Shown: one piece after another, positions 9,360 to 19,032 of the stretch
How the letters are laid out: each line of letters opens with the position of its first letter
Numbering within the stretch: the first letter of the stretch is position 1
Source: Shewanella pneumatophori
GTDB taxonomy: Bacteria; Pseudomonadota; Gammaproteobacteria; Enterobacterales; Shewanellaceae
NCBI RefSeq assembly: GCF_023283895.1
Contig: NZ_JAKILB010000002.1
Span: 124,001 to 188,000, forward strand
Length of the DNA: 64,000 nt
Direction: 5' to 3'
The notes under the pieces: model-generated
Seen by the model: only the letters and a program-made list of their open reading frames with translations
What the model was told of the DNA's origin: nothing
Databases searched by the model: none
Program-made: the position numbers and the translations under genes

Positions 9360-11084
9360 ATGGCTGATTTGTGGGTGTTGTCGTGCATATTATTTGCCTT
9401 AGTCGCCGCCTTAATGGCGGGACTATGGACACCTGCTGCATTGTTTTTTATTGCTTCATTAACAACTTACCTATTAGGCATGGTTGAGCTAGAAACTGCG
9501 CTTGCAAGCTTTACTAATGCCAGTTTAGTCACTTTGGTGCTGCTAATTATGTCGACAGCAGCACTGGAGAAAACCTCTTTACTGGGTAAGTTAAGCCAAA
9601 TGGTTGGTCGCGGCTCTTTAGCGTCAACCATGGCAAAGCTTGGGGTTTCAACAGCGTTATTATCATCTTTTACCAATAATACCGCGGTGGTTGCGTCGCT
9701 TATTGGGGTGGTGAGAAGAAACCAAGCACATGCACCGGCTAAATTATTGTTACCGCTGTCTTATGCGGCAATTTTAGGTGGTACATTAACCTTAATTGGT
9801 ACCTCAACTAACCTTATCGTTAACTCGTTTGTTGAAAACGCCGGCCTTGTACCGCTAGGTTTTTTTGAGTTCTCGATGATAGGTATCGTTATTGTTAGCG
9901 CTGGTGTTGGTTTGCTCGTTTTGCTTGCTAACTGGTTGCCAGATAGACGTGAAGAAGCGGCTGATGAAACCTTACCTTATTTACTTGAGGCAAGAGTCGC
10001 GAAAGAGTCACAACTGATTGGTCACAGTGTGCAAGATAACCGCTTACGCGCACTGAAGAAGTTGTATCTTGTAGAGCTTGAGCGCAGCGGCATTCGTATC
10101 TGCCCAGTGCCGCCACATTTAGTGCTACAAAGTGAAGATATATTGCGTTTTAGTGGCGCGGTAGAATCGGTGGAATTACTCCACCAATTTGATGGTTTAG
10201 AATGGTTTGGTAAGCAGCAAGCTAAAGGGCAAAACCTGATTGAGGCTGTGCTGGCACCAAGCTCTAGCCTAGTTGGTCGCTCGTTAAAAGAATCGACCTT
10301 TAGAGAGAAATTTGATGGTGCAGTACTGGCCATTCGTCGCGGTCATCATCCGCTTAAAGGCGGTCTAGGCGATATAGAGTTACAAGCGGGCGATGTGTTG
10401 TTGATTACACCTGGTGATAGCTTTAGCCGCAATACTAAGTTGGCATCTGAGTTTGCGGCGGTAAGTGGTTTGGACTTAAGCGTTAGGCTTGATCCTCGTC
10501 GCAGTCAATTTGTGCTTGCTGGCTTTCTGGTTACCATTTTAGCTAGTCTGACAGGCCTGCTTCCGTTAGTGAAAGGGCTTATCTTGCTGCTTATGAGCTA
10601 TATAGCGATTGGTGCGGTTAGTTTGTCTGAGCTAAAACGTCGTTTTCCATTTGAGCTGGTGGTCATTGTGGGCAGCGCACTGAGTTTGGCAAATCTGATG
10701 CTATCAACAGGACTTGCTGATGATATTGCTACTTTTATTCTTGGTTCAATAAATGGCTACGGTGTGTTTGCTGCTTTTGTCGCAGTGTATTTAATGACGT
10801 TATTGCTGACAGAGCTCATAACTAATAATGCCGCGGCGGCACTGTCTTTCCCGGTCGCCTATGCTATCGCAATGAGTTACGGCGTAGATACTAGGCCTTT
10901 TATTTTAGCTGTAGTATTTGGTGCAAGTGCTAGCTTTATATCACCTTACGGTTATCAAACTAACTTGATGGTGTATAACGCGGGCAATTATCGATTTAGT
11001 GATTTTGTTAGGGTGGGATTGCCTTTGTCACTGCTTTATTCCGCCATTGTAGTGTTATTAGTTCCAGTATTTTTTCCTTTTTAG
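9360..11084 (+). CDS. SLC13/DASS-type permease with two TrkA-C domains, probable sulfate importer
   Basis: A 574-residue inner membrane transporter. About five membrane helices are followed by a soluble insert of two TrkA-C (RCK-C) domains at roughly residues 205-285 and 290-370 (each ending in a GD-L-x-P/TPG type turn), then further helices. Conserved SLC13 strings are LSSFTNNTAVVA and TLIGTSTNLIVNS in the first half and ITNNAAAALSFP in the second. It begins two bases after cysN and precedes cysC, so it very likely brings in sulfate; no cysPUWA genes are present here. Substrate assignment is inference from context. Confidence 0.88.
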   Translation: MADLWVLSCILFALVAALMAGLWTPAALFFIASLTTYLLGMVELETALASFTNASLVTLVLLIMSTAALEKTSLLGKLSQMVGRGSLASTMAKLGVSTALLSSFTNNTAVVASLIGVVRRNQAHAPAKLLLPLSYAAILGGTLTLIGTSTNLIVNSFVENAGLVPLGFFEFSMIGIVIVSAGVGLLVLLANWLPDRREEAADETLPYLLEARVAKESQLIGHSVQDNRLRALKKLYLVELERSGIRICPVPPHLVLQSEDILRFSGAVESVELLHQFDGLEWFGKQQAKGQNLIEAVLAPSSSLVGRSLKESTFREKFDGAVLAIRRGHHPLKGGLGDIELQAGDVLLITPGDSFSRNTKLASEFAAVSGLDLSVRLDPRRSQFVLAGFLVTILASLTGLLPLVKGLILLLMSYIAIGAVSLSELKRRFPFELVVIVGSALSLANLMLSTGLADDIATFILGSINGYGVFAAFVAVYLMTLLLTELITNNAAAALSFPVAYAIAMSYGVDTRPFILAVVFGASASFISPYGYQTNLMVYNAGNYRFSDFVRVGLPLSLLYSAIVVLLVPVFFPF

Positions 11085-11199
11085 TTAACGCTAAGCTGGG
11101 CTGAGTTAAGTGCAGTAGATAGTGATGTTTTGAACATTAAATATGGATCTTAGCGAGTTTTATAGCCTGTATTTATAAATAAGATTTTTGGGAGTTTTT

Positions 11200-11817
11200 A
11201 TGTCGGATATTGTTTGGCACCAACATAGTATCGATAAGCAATCGCGTGCGGAGCAAAAAGGGCAGAACCCTATTTTGTTATGGTTCACAGGGCTGTCGGG
11301 ATCTGGCAAATCGACCTTAGCTGGCGCACTTGAGCGTGCACTGTTTGATGCCGGATTTCATACTTATTTGCTCGATGGTGACAATGTGCGCCATGGCTTA
11401 TGCAAAGATCTAGGTTTTAGCTTGGATGACCGAGATGAAAACTTACGCCGTGTAGGTGAAGTGGCTAAATTGATGGTAGATGCAGGCTTAGTTGTGCTGT
11501 CGGCCTTTATCTCACCGACCCGTGAAGAGCGTGAGCGTGTAAGAGCATTATTTGAAGACGGCCAGTTTATCGAAGTCCATGTTTCTACGCCGATTGAAGT
11601 GTGCGAAGCGCGTGATCCAAAAGGCTTGTACAGTAAGGCGCGTGCTGGTGAAATCAAAGACTTTACCGGGATCTCTGCACCTTACGAAGTGCCGACTGCT
11701 GCGGAGCTTACGATTGACACCAGTAAAGGTGATTTAACCAATCAGGTACGAGCATTGCTTGACTATTTAGCAGCGATTCAAGTGATTGATTCTGAAAAGC
11801 TAAAAGCGGTCGTTTAG
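11200..11817 (+). CDS. cysC: Adenylylsulfate (APS) kinase
   Basis: Phosphorylates APS to PAPS, the substrate of PAPS reductase. Start at the ATG at 11200 because GGGAG lies at 11190-11194; an upstream in-frame TTG at 11188 overlaps that site. The 205-residue protein has the P-loop [14 protein letters not shown] (31-44), the DGDNVRHGL motif, the [13 protein letters not shown] lid region and the [20 protein letters not shown] signature. All catalytic features are intact. It is the last gene of the operon, with a 115-base gap before it and a strong terminator after it. Confidence 0.96.
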   Translation: MSDIVWHQHSIDKQSRAEQKGQNPILLWFTGLSGSGKSTLAGALERALFDAGFHTYLLDGDNVRHGLCKDLGFSLDDRDENLRRVGEVAKLMVDAGLVVLSAFISPTREERERVRALFEDGQFIEVHVSTPIEVCEARDPKGLYSKARAGEIKDFTGISAPYEVPTAAELTIDTSKGDLTNQVRALLDYLAAIQVIDSEKLKAVV

Positions 11818-11841
11818 ACGGCGATTTATAGAAGTTAAAAT

Positions 11842-11870
11842 AAAAGGGCTGCATCGATGCAGCCTTTTTT
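11842..11870. terminator. Bidirectional terminator after cysC
   Basis: A perfect palindrome forming a 7-bp GC-rich stem (11847-11853 with 11858-11864) extended by A-T pairs, with a TCGA loop and a T run. It lies between convergent cysC and the TIGR03899-like gene. Confidence 0.88.
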
Positions 11871-11887
11871 ATGCGCTTTGAATGAAG

Positions 11888-12754
11888 TTAATCAATCTTA
11901 AAATCATGTGAAAACAGGGCTTTCATTGCCTTTATATAGCTTTTATCTGTGTTGAAATGGATTAATTGAGCCAGTTCATCGCCGATAGGGGTAAAGCGAT
12001 AATAGCTAAAAAACAGTTGACCGCTTTTAGGCGTTAGCTTGAGTTTATTGTCGCCAAGTGCAAAATGGATTGGCGTTTTGCAGCTAAGGAGCCCGGTTTC
12101 TAGTTCGCTGCGATGTAGCAGGCCTGCATCTACTAAGGTGAGGATATTAGAGTAAGGGAGGCCAAACTGCGATAAACCAATATTCCTCGAAGTGGCTTTT
12201 TTAAATAATTGCCCAAATCCACCTGCATGCCTAAAGCCTATAATGAGCTTTAAACGGCTTTCGTTATTGATAAGCACTGACATACCTAAGGCTTTTTCTA
12301 AAATTTGCGCTTCTTTGTGGGTTAGTTGTTTCAGCGTGCTTAATGTACGGAGACTAAAATTTCCCGGTGAAGTGATCTCATGAGCTAAAATTCGCCCCCA
12401 TAACTCCTGCATTTTTCGATTATGAATTTGCTCTGCTAGCTGGAAAAACTGGTGTGCCCAGTCAGGATCAAGATCGACACCAGTGACATCTGATGGAGTA
12501 TGGCTAATGGCAATTTTGTAAATGGTTTCTAAGTTTTCTTGGTATTGGCAGGCTAACTTTTGCGCGCGAAATGTTGCCCGTTCAGCAATCGATGCATTGC
12601 TTGCCCGGTAGTCATCTTCACTTGCTAACCCTAACATTCGCCCTAGCAGCAAAGCCTTTTTTCGAGCTGATGCATCAGTGGCTTTATTACTATCTTTTGT
12701 TGCATGCGCCACCGCGCCGTCTGTTGCTGTTTCAACCATGAAGCCATTCGCCAT
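11888..12754 (-). CDS. TIGR03899/DUF2806-like conserved protein
   Basis: A soluble protein of about 288 residues with no signal or membrane helix. The strings DPDWAHQFFQLAEQIHNRKMQELWGRILAHEITSPG (residues ~95-135) and FSLRTLSTLKQLT resemble the TIGR03899 family, a gammaproteobacterial family related to DUF2806. Function is unknown. The C-terminal part has a FTPIGDELAQLI motif typical of these proteins, with the look of a small winged-helix or effector-linked fold. The start is uncertain: ATG at 12754 has no clear ribosome binding site, a TTG lies at 12760 and another ATG lies seven codons on. It is convergent with cysC and shares its terminator. Confidence 0.7.
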   Translation of the reverse strand: MANGFMVETATDGAVAHATKDSNKATDASARKKALLLGRMLGLASEDDYRASNASIAERATFRAQKLACQYQENLETIYKIAISHTPSDVTGVDLDPDWAHQFFQLAEQIHNRKMQELWGRILAHEITSPGNFSLRTLSTLKQLTHKEAQILEKALGMSVLINNESRLKLIIGFRHAGGFGQLFKKATSRNIGLSQFGLPYSNILTLVDAGLLHRSELETGLLSCKTPIHFALGDNKLKLTPKSGQLFFSYYRFTPIGDELAQLIHFNTDKSYIKAMKALFSHDFKID

Positions 12755-12870
12755 TATCAATAATTGTTATCACGCCAATTGTGTTATCTAAAAACAGTTA
12801 ACTCATACTCGGCTAACTATGGCCGATACTAATTAAACTATCGGCCATCACTATTAATTCTTGATAGCAG

Positions 12871-14052
12871 TTAATTTGCTGCAGTTGGTCTCACTTTACC
12901 AAAGTGGGCAACTTCTTCACCTTGGTCGGGATGGCGCGGTACGTTAAGCGCTAAAATCAGTGAGCAAACAGCAAACCCTGCACCGATATAAAATACCATT
13001 TGCGATGACGTTAACCATAAAAAACCGAGTAACGCGGGGATCACGACTGCTGCAATATGATTAATGGTGAAGCTAACAGACATAGTTGCTGCAATATCTT
13101 TAGGGTCTGCAATTTTTTGAAAGTAGGTTTTCATTGCAATGGCCATAGCAAATAACAAGTGATCGATTACATAGAGGGCTGCAGCTAATTCAGCTTGTTC
13201 AACAAGTGCATAGCTAATAAAGACTGCGATAAGACCAACATACTCAATAGTTAACGCATTTCGCTCACCAATGCGGCCAATAAAACGGCCGATAGCAGGT
13301 GCAAACAGTAGGTTAATAACATAATTGATGAGAAATAGTGAAGTGATTTGGGTGATGCTATAGCCAAACTTTTCAACCATCATAAAGCCTGCAAACACCA
13401 TGAAAATCTGTCGCCTCGCCCCTGAAAAGAAAGTCAGCATGTAGTAAAGCCAATAGCGCTTTCTTAGGATGATTTTCTTATGCTGCATCTCACCTTGGTT
13501 AAAGTTAGGAAAGTAATAGCTAATCGTTAGCACCATTAATAACCCTAAGCTGCCGATAATGGCGTACATCCACTGATAGTCGAGCTTTAGCCAGCTCATT
13601 ACTAACCAAATACTGCCATAGCCTCCAAGAGCGGCGGCGCTGCGCCATGCTAATGCCTTGCCCATAAACGCTGCGGTGTCTTGTTTATCTACCCATTGCA
13701 GAGTCAAAGATTGGTTTACGGTTTCAAAATAATGAAAACCTACCGACATCAATACGGTAGTGATATAGAGACCTAATACTTGAGGGAAAAAGCCAGTAAT
13801 TGCCACACCGATACATAAAACGGCGAGAGATAATAGCGCAAACGCCTGCTCTCGGATCAGCAATAAAACAAAAATAGCGGTAAAGGCGAGAAATCCCGGT
13901 ACTTCGCGTAGGCTTTGCAAAATACCTATTTCAGCACCGGTAAATTGCGCTCGTTCGATTACAAAGTTATTTAATAATGCCTGCCATACAGCAAACACCA
14001 GTGACATGATAAATGTCATCCATAGGAGTAGTTTTTGAGGATCATTTCTCAT
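12871..14052 (-). CDS. MFS transporter
   Basis: A 393-residue integral inner membrane protein with about twelve hydrophobic segments split by a basic central loop (HKKIILRKRYW, near residue 195), as in the major facilitator superfamily. AGGAA before the ATG supports the start. It contains an unusual polar motif, GFHYFETVNQSLTLQW, in helix 4. I cannot assign a substrate. It is transcribed divergently from the Fur-box-linked porin gene, but its start is far (over 300 bases) from the Fur box. Confidence 0.82.
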   Translation of the reverse strand: MRNDPQKLLLWMTFIMSLVFAVWQALLNNFVIERAQFTGAEIGILQSLREVPGFLAFTAIFVLLLIREQAFALLSLAVLCIGVAITGFFPQVLGLYITTVLMSVGFHYFETVNQSLTLQWVDKQDTAAFMGKALAWRSAAALGGYGSIWLVMSWLKLDYQWMYAIIGSLGLLMVLTISYYFPNFNQGEMQHKKIILRKRYWLYYMLTFFSGARRQIFMVFAGFMMVEKFGYSITQITSLFLINYVINLLFAPAIGRFIGRIGERNALTIEYVGLIAVFISYALVEQAELAAALYVIDHLLFAMAIAMKTYFQKIADPKDIAATMSVSFTINHIAAVVIPALLGFLWLTSSQMVFYIGAGFAVCSLILALNVPRHPDQGEEVAHFGKVRPTAAN

Positions 14053-14537
14053 TGGAGTTCCTATCAGTCACTTGCAAACCGGTTGATTTCAGTGCTGCTT
14101 TTTCTTGGGGATTTAGGCGAAAGAGCAGTATACATGAGTCATCTCTTATTATTAGACCTGAGTAGCAATGAAGCTGGTGGCAATAGTAACAATTTACGCA
14201 TCAGTTGTTTGATCCCCCTTTTTATAAGCTAAATAGTAAGACTGTACGGATTGAAATATTTCGCCATTTAGCCCTCGTCATTATTGAGTCATTGATTGTC
14301 ACTGGTCTTGAATTGCCTCCTGCCTTGATACCTAAGTAGTACTCTTGTGCTAAATGTAAGTTTTCTGTAAATGATAATGTAAGTCATTCTCATTGGGTGT
14401 AGTTTGTCTGCGAATTTAGGGGGAGCTGTTTAAGTTGGTTTATAGAGTGCTGAGATCGCCTGAAAGTATATGTACTACTTTATTTTCAACACTTTATTAA
14501 TTGGCTTACAGCGCAGAATCAAAAATGAGAGACATCT
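14053..14537. other. Intergenic region between MFS gene and iron-locus porin
   Basis: About 485 bases separating divergent genes. The only clear element is the Fur box at 14373-14391. A small open frame on the plus strand (14035-14232) overlaps the MFS start, lacks a ribosome binding site and looks non-coding. Confidence 0.5.
14373..14391. promoter_or_regulatory. Fur box upstream of the porin/imelysin locus
   Basis: Fifteen of nineteen positions match the classical Fur consensus (GATAATGATAATCATTATC) by direct comparison, and the overlapping ATTCTCA half extends it. It sits about 147 bases before the porin start. It predicts iron repression of the porin-imelysin-DUF1111 genes. Confidence 0.75.
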
Positions 14538-15950
14538 ATGAAGTCCATTTCAAAGCATGCCAAGCTGAACATGCTAGCGCTAGCTATTGCCAGTGTATTT
14601 AGCTCGAACGCGTTATCAGCAAGCGATCCAGAAGCTTTAGCGGCAGCGATTGCTAAACAGGAAGCAGAGCTTTCGGCCTTGAAAATCCAGTTACAACAGT
14701 TGGCAGAGCAGCAAAAGCAGCAAGCTTTATCTGATAGCCAAGCTGAACAGCTTGCTATTGCAGCAGAGCAGAAAGAAGCTGAATTACTTTCAAAAAGTCA
14801 CTGGGATAAATTTTCATTTAAATCCTATGGCAGCGTGATTTATACCAGCGATGAGTATTACGACAATGTTCAGGATACTAGCCCTGAGCGACGTAATCGT
14901 TTCGATCTAGAGCGGATTGTTACTGAGTTTGGTTACCAGTTTAATGATCAGTGGGATATGGAGGTCGAAATCGAGTATGAGCATGGTGGCACAGGAACCT
15001 CGCTTGAATATGACGGTTTTGATGAGTTTGGCGAGTTTGAAGCTGAGGTTGAAGCTGGCGGTGAAGTGATGATCGAGAAAGCCGAGATCCGCTATCGTCC
15101 AAGCGCAGCTTTTGGCGTTAAGTTCGGTAATATCCATTTGCCAGTCGGCCTTAGCAGTACGCTACACAAACCCAGTCAATATCTTACGGTGCAACGCCAT
15201 AAGAGTGAAGCAACCATGCTACCTGCAGTATGGAATGAAAACGGTATAGGGATCTTTGGTGAAGTCGCAGATTTTCATTATCAAGCGCAAGTGGTTAGTG
15301 GCTTAAATTCAGAATACTTCCGAACCTATGACTGGGTGGCATCTGGTCATCAAAAGCGTTTTGAGCATGTTAATGCTGACGACCTTGCTTACGTTGTTCG
15401 GCTTGATTATGGCAACTTTAAAACAGGCTCTGCGTTAGGAGCATCTTACTATTACGGTAATACCAGTGGGAATCGTCATAAGACCAACAAATTAAGCGCA
15501 GACGGCACAGTAGAAATTTTGTCTGTGGCTGGTGCATTTGTTGAAGGACCGTGGATCCTACGTGGGCAATACTTATATGGCACATTAAGTGACAGCGACG
15601 CCATTACTCAAGCGAATAAAACCACTCCAGGACTTAAGCCGGGCAACTTTGCGCAAGTTGGTTCTAAATCAGAAGCCTTTTTTGTTGAGGCTGGAGTCGA
15701 CCTAGGCCAATTCACTGCTGTGCCTATTACGGTTTTTGCCAACATCGATTACTCCAATCCATTGAAAGAGGTAGAAACTGGTGTCGCAACTAAGCGCTAT
15801 GAAAATACCTGGATTAGCGCCGGTGTTAACTATTTCCCTATCCCTGAGATTGTCATTAAAGCTGAAGCTGGTGTGCATCAAGTTGCCGTTTCGGCAATTC
15901 CTGACACCAACTTTTTTGCTTTAGGCGTTGGTTACCAATTTTCACTTTAA
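14538..15950 (+). CDS. Outer membrane porin-like protein of the iron locus, with N-terminal coiled coil
   Basis: A 470-residue exported protein: signal peptide ending near SNALSA (residue 28), then a Gln/Glu/Ala-rich coiled coil (about 30-85) of the kind that trimerises porins, then a beta-rich barrel with alternating aromatic strands, ending in the outer-membrane-type C-terminus GVGYQFSL. An acidic patch (EFGEFEAEVEAGGE, near 165) could be a cation-attracting loop. It is the first gene after the Fur box, with the imelysin gene 29 bases downstream. I infer passage of an iron form across the outer membrane; the substrate is not known. Confidence 0.78.
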   Translation: MKSISKHAKLNMLALAIASVFSSNALSASDPEALAAAIAKQEAELSALKIQLQQLAEQQKQQALSDSQAEQLAIAAEQKEAELLSKSHWDKFSFKSYGSVIYTSDEYYDNVQDTSPERRNRFDLERIVTEFGYQFNDQWDMEVEIEYEHGGTGTSLEYDGFDEFGEFEAEVEAGGEVMIEKAEIRYRPSAAFGVKFGNIHLPVGLSSTLHKPSQYLTVQRHKSEATMLPAVWNENGIGIFGEVADFHYQAQVVSGLNSEYFRTYDWVASGHQKRFEHVNADDLAYVVRLDYGNFKTGSALGASYYYGNTSGNRHKTNKLSADGTVEILSVAGAFVEGPWILRGQYLYGTLSDSDAITQANKTTPGLKPGNFAQVGSKSEAFFVEAGVDLGQFTAVPITVFANIDYSNPLKEVETGVATKRYENTWISAGVNYFPIPEIVIKAEAGVHQVAVSAIPDTNFFALGVGYQFSL

Positions 15951-15979
15951 ATAATAAGACATAAATAAATGGAGTTTTT

Positions 15980-17128
15980 ATGAAACACTTTACTCATTCT
16001 GCGCTTGCTATTGCCCTAATTTCAGCCCTGTCAGCCTGTGGAGGTTCAGGTTCTGACGATACACCTACCGTTGAGCCTGATACTGGGTTTAGCTTTGCAG
16101 CCACTGAGATGATCACCAATCTGACCGATGAGGTGATTGTGGCTGGTTACTCTGATCTTGCTGCCAGTGGTGAAGCCATGCTTCAGGCCACTCAAACCTT
16201 AGTTAATACGCCAACACAAGCTAATTTGCTCGCCGCGCAACAAGCATGGAAGGCTGCTCGCCAGCCATGGGAGCAGGGAGAGTCGCATATCTTTGGTCCG
16301 GTAGACTCTTTAGGTATCGATCCGCATTTAGATAGCTGGCCACTAAACACCACTGATTTAACCACTGTGTTAGCGAACAACAGCGGATTTGATGCTGACA
16401 CAATCAAGGGCTGGAATGATGATGTGCAAGGTTTTCACACTATGGAATACCTGCTGTTTGGCGACGGTGTTGCTGACAACAGTAAGGATATTTCAGAGTT
16501 AACAGCAAATGAACGTGATTATTTAATGGGGCTTGCTGAAGTGTTCCGTGATTATGCAAAAACACTCGATGACGCATGGTTAATTAGTTATGACGGCCAA
16601 AGTGGCAAAGCTTATGGCGAATTACTGAAAAACTCAGGCGCTGATGGCAATACATTTTATAGCTCTGAAGTAGGTGTAGTTGAAGAGCTGATTAACGGCA
16701 TGATTGGTATTGTAGATGAAGTGGGTAACGGCAAAATTGCTGATCCATTTGGAGATTCACTCGATAAAGCCGATACCTCAAAAGTGGAATCACAATATTC
16801 GTGGAACTCATTGACTGACTTTAGCGATAACATTATTGGTGTGCGCAATGTCTATTTGGGTGAGTTTGCAGGGGGGGCAGACAAGCAAGGGATTATCGAC
16901 TTTGTAAATGCTGCGAACCCAGAATTAGCGACCCGTGTAAAAGCTGAAATTGATGATGCGATTAGCAAGATTCAAGCGATAGCAGGCGATAATGATATGC
17001 CGTTCCGTCAAGCGATTAGCGATGCCGATGGCCGTGTGCGTATTCAAACTGCCGTTGACTCATTATCAACATTGCAAACCAGTTTAGAGTCTGACGTACT
17101 GCCACTGCTAAAAGAGTGGAAGATCTAG
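15980..17128 (+). CDS. irpA: Imelysin-family iron-regulated lipoprotein (IrpA-like)
   Basis: A 382-residue lipoprotein: signal peptide with lipobox LSAC (Cys 20), then an imelysin domain. The family's GxHxxE motif is present as GFHTMEYLLFG (G151, H153, E156). The protein is nearly all helical, with an internal two-fold repeat usual for imelysins (the second half begins near residue 260, SWNSLTDFSDNI). Family members are Fur-regulated periplasmic or outer-membrane proteins implicated in iron handling; no peptidase activity is expected. GGAG precedes the ATG. A terminator-like hairpin lies just after the stop, before the di-heme partner gene. Confidence 0.9.
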   Translation: MKHFTHSALAIALISALSACGGSGSDDTPTVEPDTGFSFAATEMITNLTDEVIVAGYSDLAASGEAMLQATQTLVNTPTQANLLAAQQAWKAARQPWEQGESHIFGPVDSLGIDPHLDSWPLNTTDLTTVLANNSGFDADTIKGWNDDVQGFHTMEYLLFGDGVADNSKDISELTANERDYLMGLAEVFRDYAKTLDDAWLISYDGQSGKAYGELLKNSGADGNTFYSSEVGVVEELINGMIGIVDEVGNGKIADPFGDSLDKADTSKVESQYSWNSLTDFSDNIIGVRNVYLGEFAGGADKQGIIDFVNAANPELATRVKAEIDDAISKIQAIAGDNDMPFRQAISDADGRVRIQTAVDSLSTLQTSLESDVLPLLKEWKI

Positions 17129-17142
17129 CAACTCAATAGATT

Positions 17143-17166
17143 GGAGGTCAAATTGACCTCCTTTTT
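17143..17166 (+). terminator. Intra-operon terminator-like hairpin
   Basis: An 8-bp perfect stem (17143-17150 with 17154-17161), a 3-base loop and five T residues, lying between the imelysin and DUF1111 genes. It probably lowers, rather than abolishes, expression of the second gene. Confidence 0.75.
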
Positions 17167-17267
17167 CTCATTTAAAAACCTTGTATTTAACATGGTTTAT
17201 CAACCTTTATAGACTTTTAACTCAATGTTTGAGAGCTAGGGATCTACAAATAAGTGTGGAACAGCAT

Positions 17268-18956
17268 ATGGCAATCGTACTTAAAACAGACATTAACGTA
17301 GTGCATTCAAAGAGTTGTTTTAAAATTAATTTCACTAAAAAATTAGTCGTTAACTTTAGCAAGAGTTTATTGGTTTTGGGCCTTGCAAGTTTGAGCGCTT
17401 GTGGTGGTAGTGGTAATGATGAAACGCCAATACCTGAACAGAAAGTTTATCCAGACTATACCGATATTACTGCCAGTGGTGGCGATACCACGACCTTTGA
17501 TGCATCTGAATCAGGTCACGGTTTTTCAACTCCAGCACCAAATTTAACTGATACAGAATTAGCGCAGCATTTAGAGGGCGATTTAAGCTTTGAGACCGCC
17601 TTTACTACGGCGCCCAATAGCGCTCATCCTGAACTTGATGGATTAGGCCCAGTATTTAATAACGCAGACTGTAACTCTTGCCACCAAAGGGATGGGCGTA
17701 ATTCCACGCCGATAATTCCAGCAGGTCAAAGCCGAGTAAAGCTTGGCTCTGACGCAGGCATCTTTTTGCGGATCAGCATGGCACCAACAGAGCCTTGTGT
17801 GACTGGCACTTTAAGCAACGACTACTGCGCACCTATCCCGGTTCCTGATTTTGGTGGACAACTATTTCATCGAGGCGTGCTACAAGCCCGCCCTGATTGG
17901 CAACAAAATCAGTTTATTGGCCAAGCAGATGTTTATTTATCCTATGAAACTAAAGTGATCACCTACGACGATGGCACCAGTGTTACCCTGAAAAAGCCGT
18001 TATTCGCAGTGGAAAACCCTTATGACGCCCCAGGCGAAACGATAGCCAGTGCGAACATCACCTCTAATTTGTTGCAAGATGATGTATTGATGGGATGGCG
18101 TAATGGTATGCCGGTATTTGGTTTAGGATTACTCGAGGCGATACCTGAAGCGGATATTCTTGCCAATGTTGATGAAAATGATACTGATAACGATGGCATA
18201 TCAGGCCGCGCTAACTATGTGTTTGATGCGGTTAAAGCGCAAGCGGGTGAAGCAAAGCCCGTTTCCTTGGGGCGTTTTGGTTGGAAGGCCAATACTCCAA
18301 GCGTAAGAGTGCAGTCTCTAGGGGCGCTGCGAGGTGATATTGGTGTAACTAATCCGCTATTTCCGAATGAAAGCATTGCAGGTACGGCGCTGCATGATTC
18401 TTATCTGACTCGTACTGGATTTGTTGACACGGGCAGTGGTGTAGACGGTGAACCAGAGGCAAGTGCAGAATTTAGTGATTCAGTGGTATTTTACGCCGAA
18501 ACGTTAGCAGTACCAGCAAGGCGTAACGTTGCTAATAGTAATGTAAGAGAGGGCGCTAGGTTATTTGAGCAGCTCAATTGCACTGGCTGCCATACACCAA
18601 GTTTTGTGACTAAAACTTCGGGTAATATTGGTGGCAGTCCAATGAGTCCGAGTCATATGGGGCAAACCATTTATCCGTTTACCGATATGCTATTGCACGA
18701 TATGGGAGATGGACTCGCTGACGGTAGACCAGACTTTTTAGCTAGTGGTAACGAGTGGCGCACTCGACCGTTATGGGGCATAGGTTTAACCCAAACCGTT
18801 AATCCGCAAGCTGGATTTTTACATGATGGCCGCGCAGCAACATTGGAAGAAGCTATTTTGTGGCATGGTGGTGAAGCGGAGCAGAGTCTGCAAGATTTTA
18901 TGGCTTTAACTGCTGAGGAACGTACGCAAGTTATTGATTTTTTGATGTCACTGTAA
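17268..18956 (+). CDS. irpB: Di-heme oxidoreductase, DUF1111 (IrpB-like)
   Basis: A c-type cytochrome of the thiol oxidoreductase/DUF1111 family. Two heme-binding motifs are visible, CNSCH at 135-139 and CTGCH at 438-442, numbered from ATG 17268. That start has GGA nine bases upstream; the open frame extends to a TTG at 17181. The N-terminus carries a long leader ending in the lipobox LSAC followed by GGSG, so it is likely a lipoprotein. RPLWGIGLTQ and FLHDGRAATLEEAILWHGGEA near the C-terminus are family signatures. With the imelysin it forms the IrpA-IrpB pair, where a redox step on iron is plausible but unproven. Confidence 0.88.
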   Translation: MAIVLKTDINVVHSKSCFKINFTKKLVVNFSKSLLVLGLASLSACGGSGNDETPIPEQKVYPDYTDITASGGDTTTFDASESGHGFSTPAPNLTDTELAQHLEGDLSFETAFTTAPNSAHPELDGLGPVFNNADCNSCHQRDGRNSTPIIPAGQSRVKLGSDAGIFLRISMAPTEPCVTGTLSNDYCAPIPVPDFGGQLFHRGVLQARPDWQQNQFIGQADVYLSYETKVITYDDGTSVTLKKPLFAVENPYDAPGETIASANITSNLLQDDVLMGWRNGMPVFGLGLLEAIPEADILANVDENDTDNDGISGRANYVFDAVKAQAGEAKPVSLGRFGWKANTPSVRVQSLGALRGDIGVTNPLFPNESIAGTALHDSYLTRTGFVDTGSGVDGEPEASAEFSDSVVFYAETLAVPARRNVANSNVREGARLFEQLNCTGCHTPSFVTKTSGNIGGSPMSPSHMGQTIYPFTDMLLHDMGDGLADGRPDFLASGNEWRTRPLWGIGLTQTVNPQAGFLHDGRAATLEEAILWHGGEAEQSLQDFMALTAEERTQVIDFLMSL

Positions 18957-18993
18957 TTGAAAAATGCATAACTGAGATTGATAAAAAAAGTAA

Positions 18994-19032
18994 AAACAGC
19001 GGGGCTACCTCTTTTGAGGAGTCCCGCTGTTA
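18994..19032 (+). terminator. Terminator after irpB
   Basis: A long hairpin with outer arms AACAGCGGG/CCCGCTGTT and a second inner stem (CCTC/GAGG), followed by a weak T-rich tail. It ends the iron locus. Confidence 0.65.
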
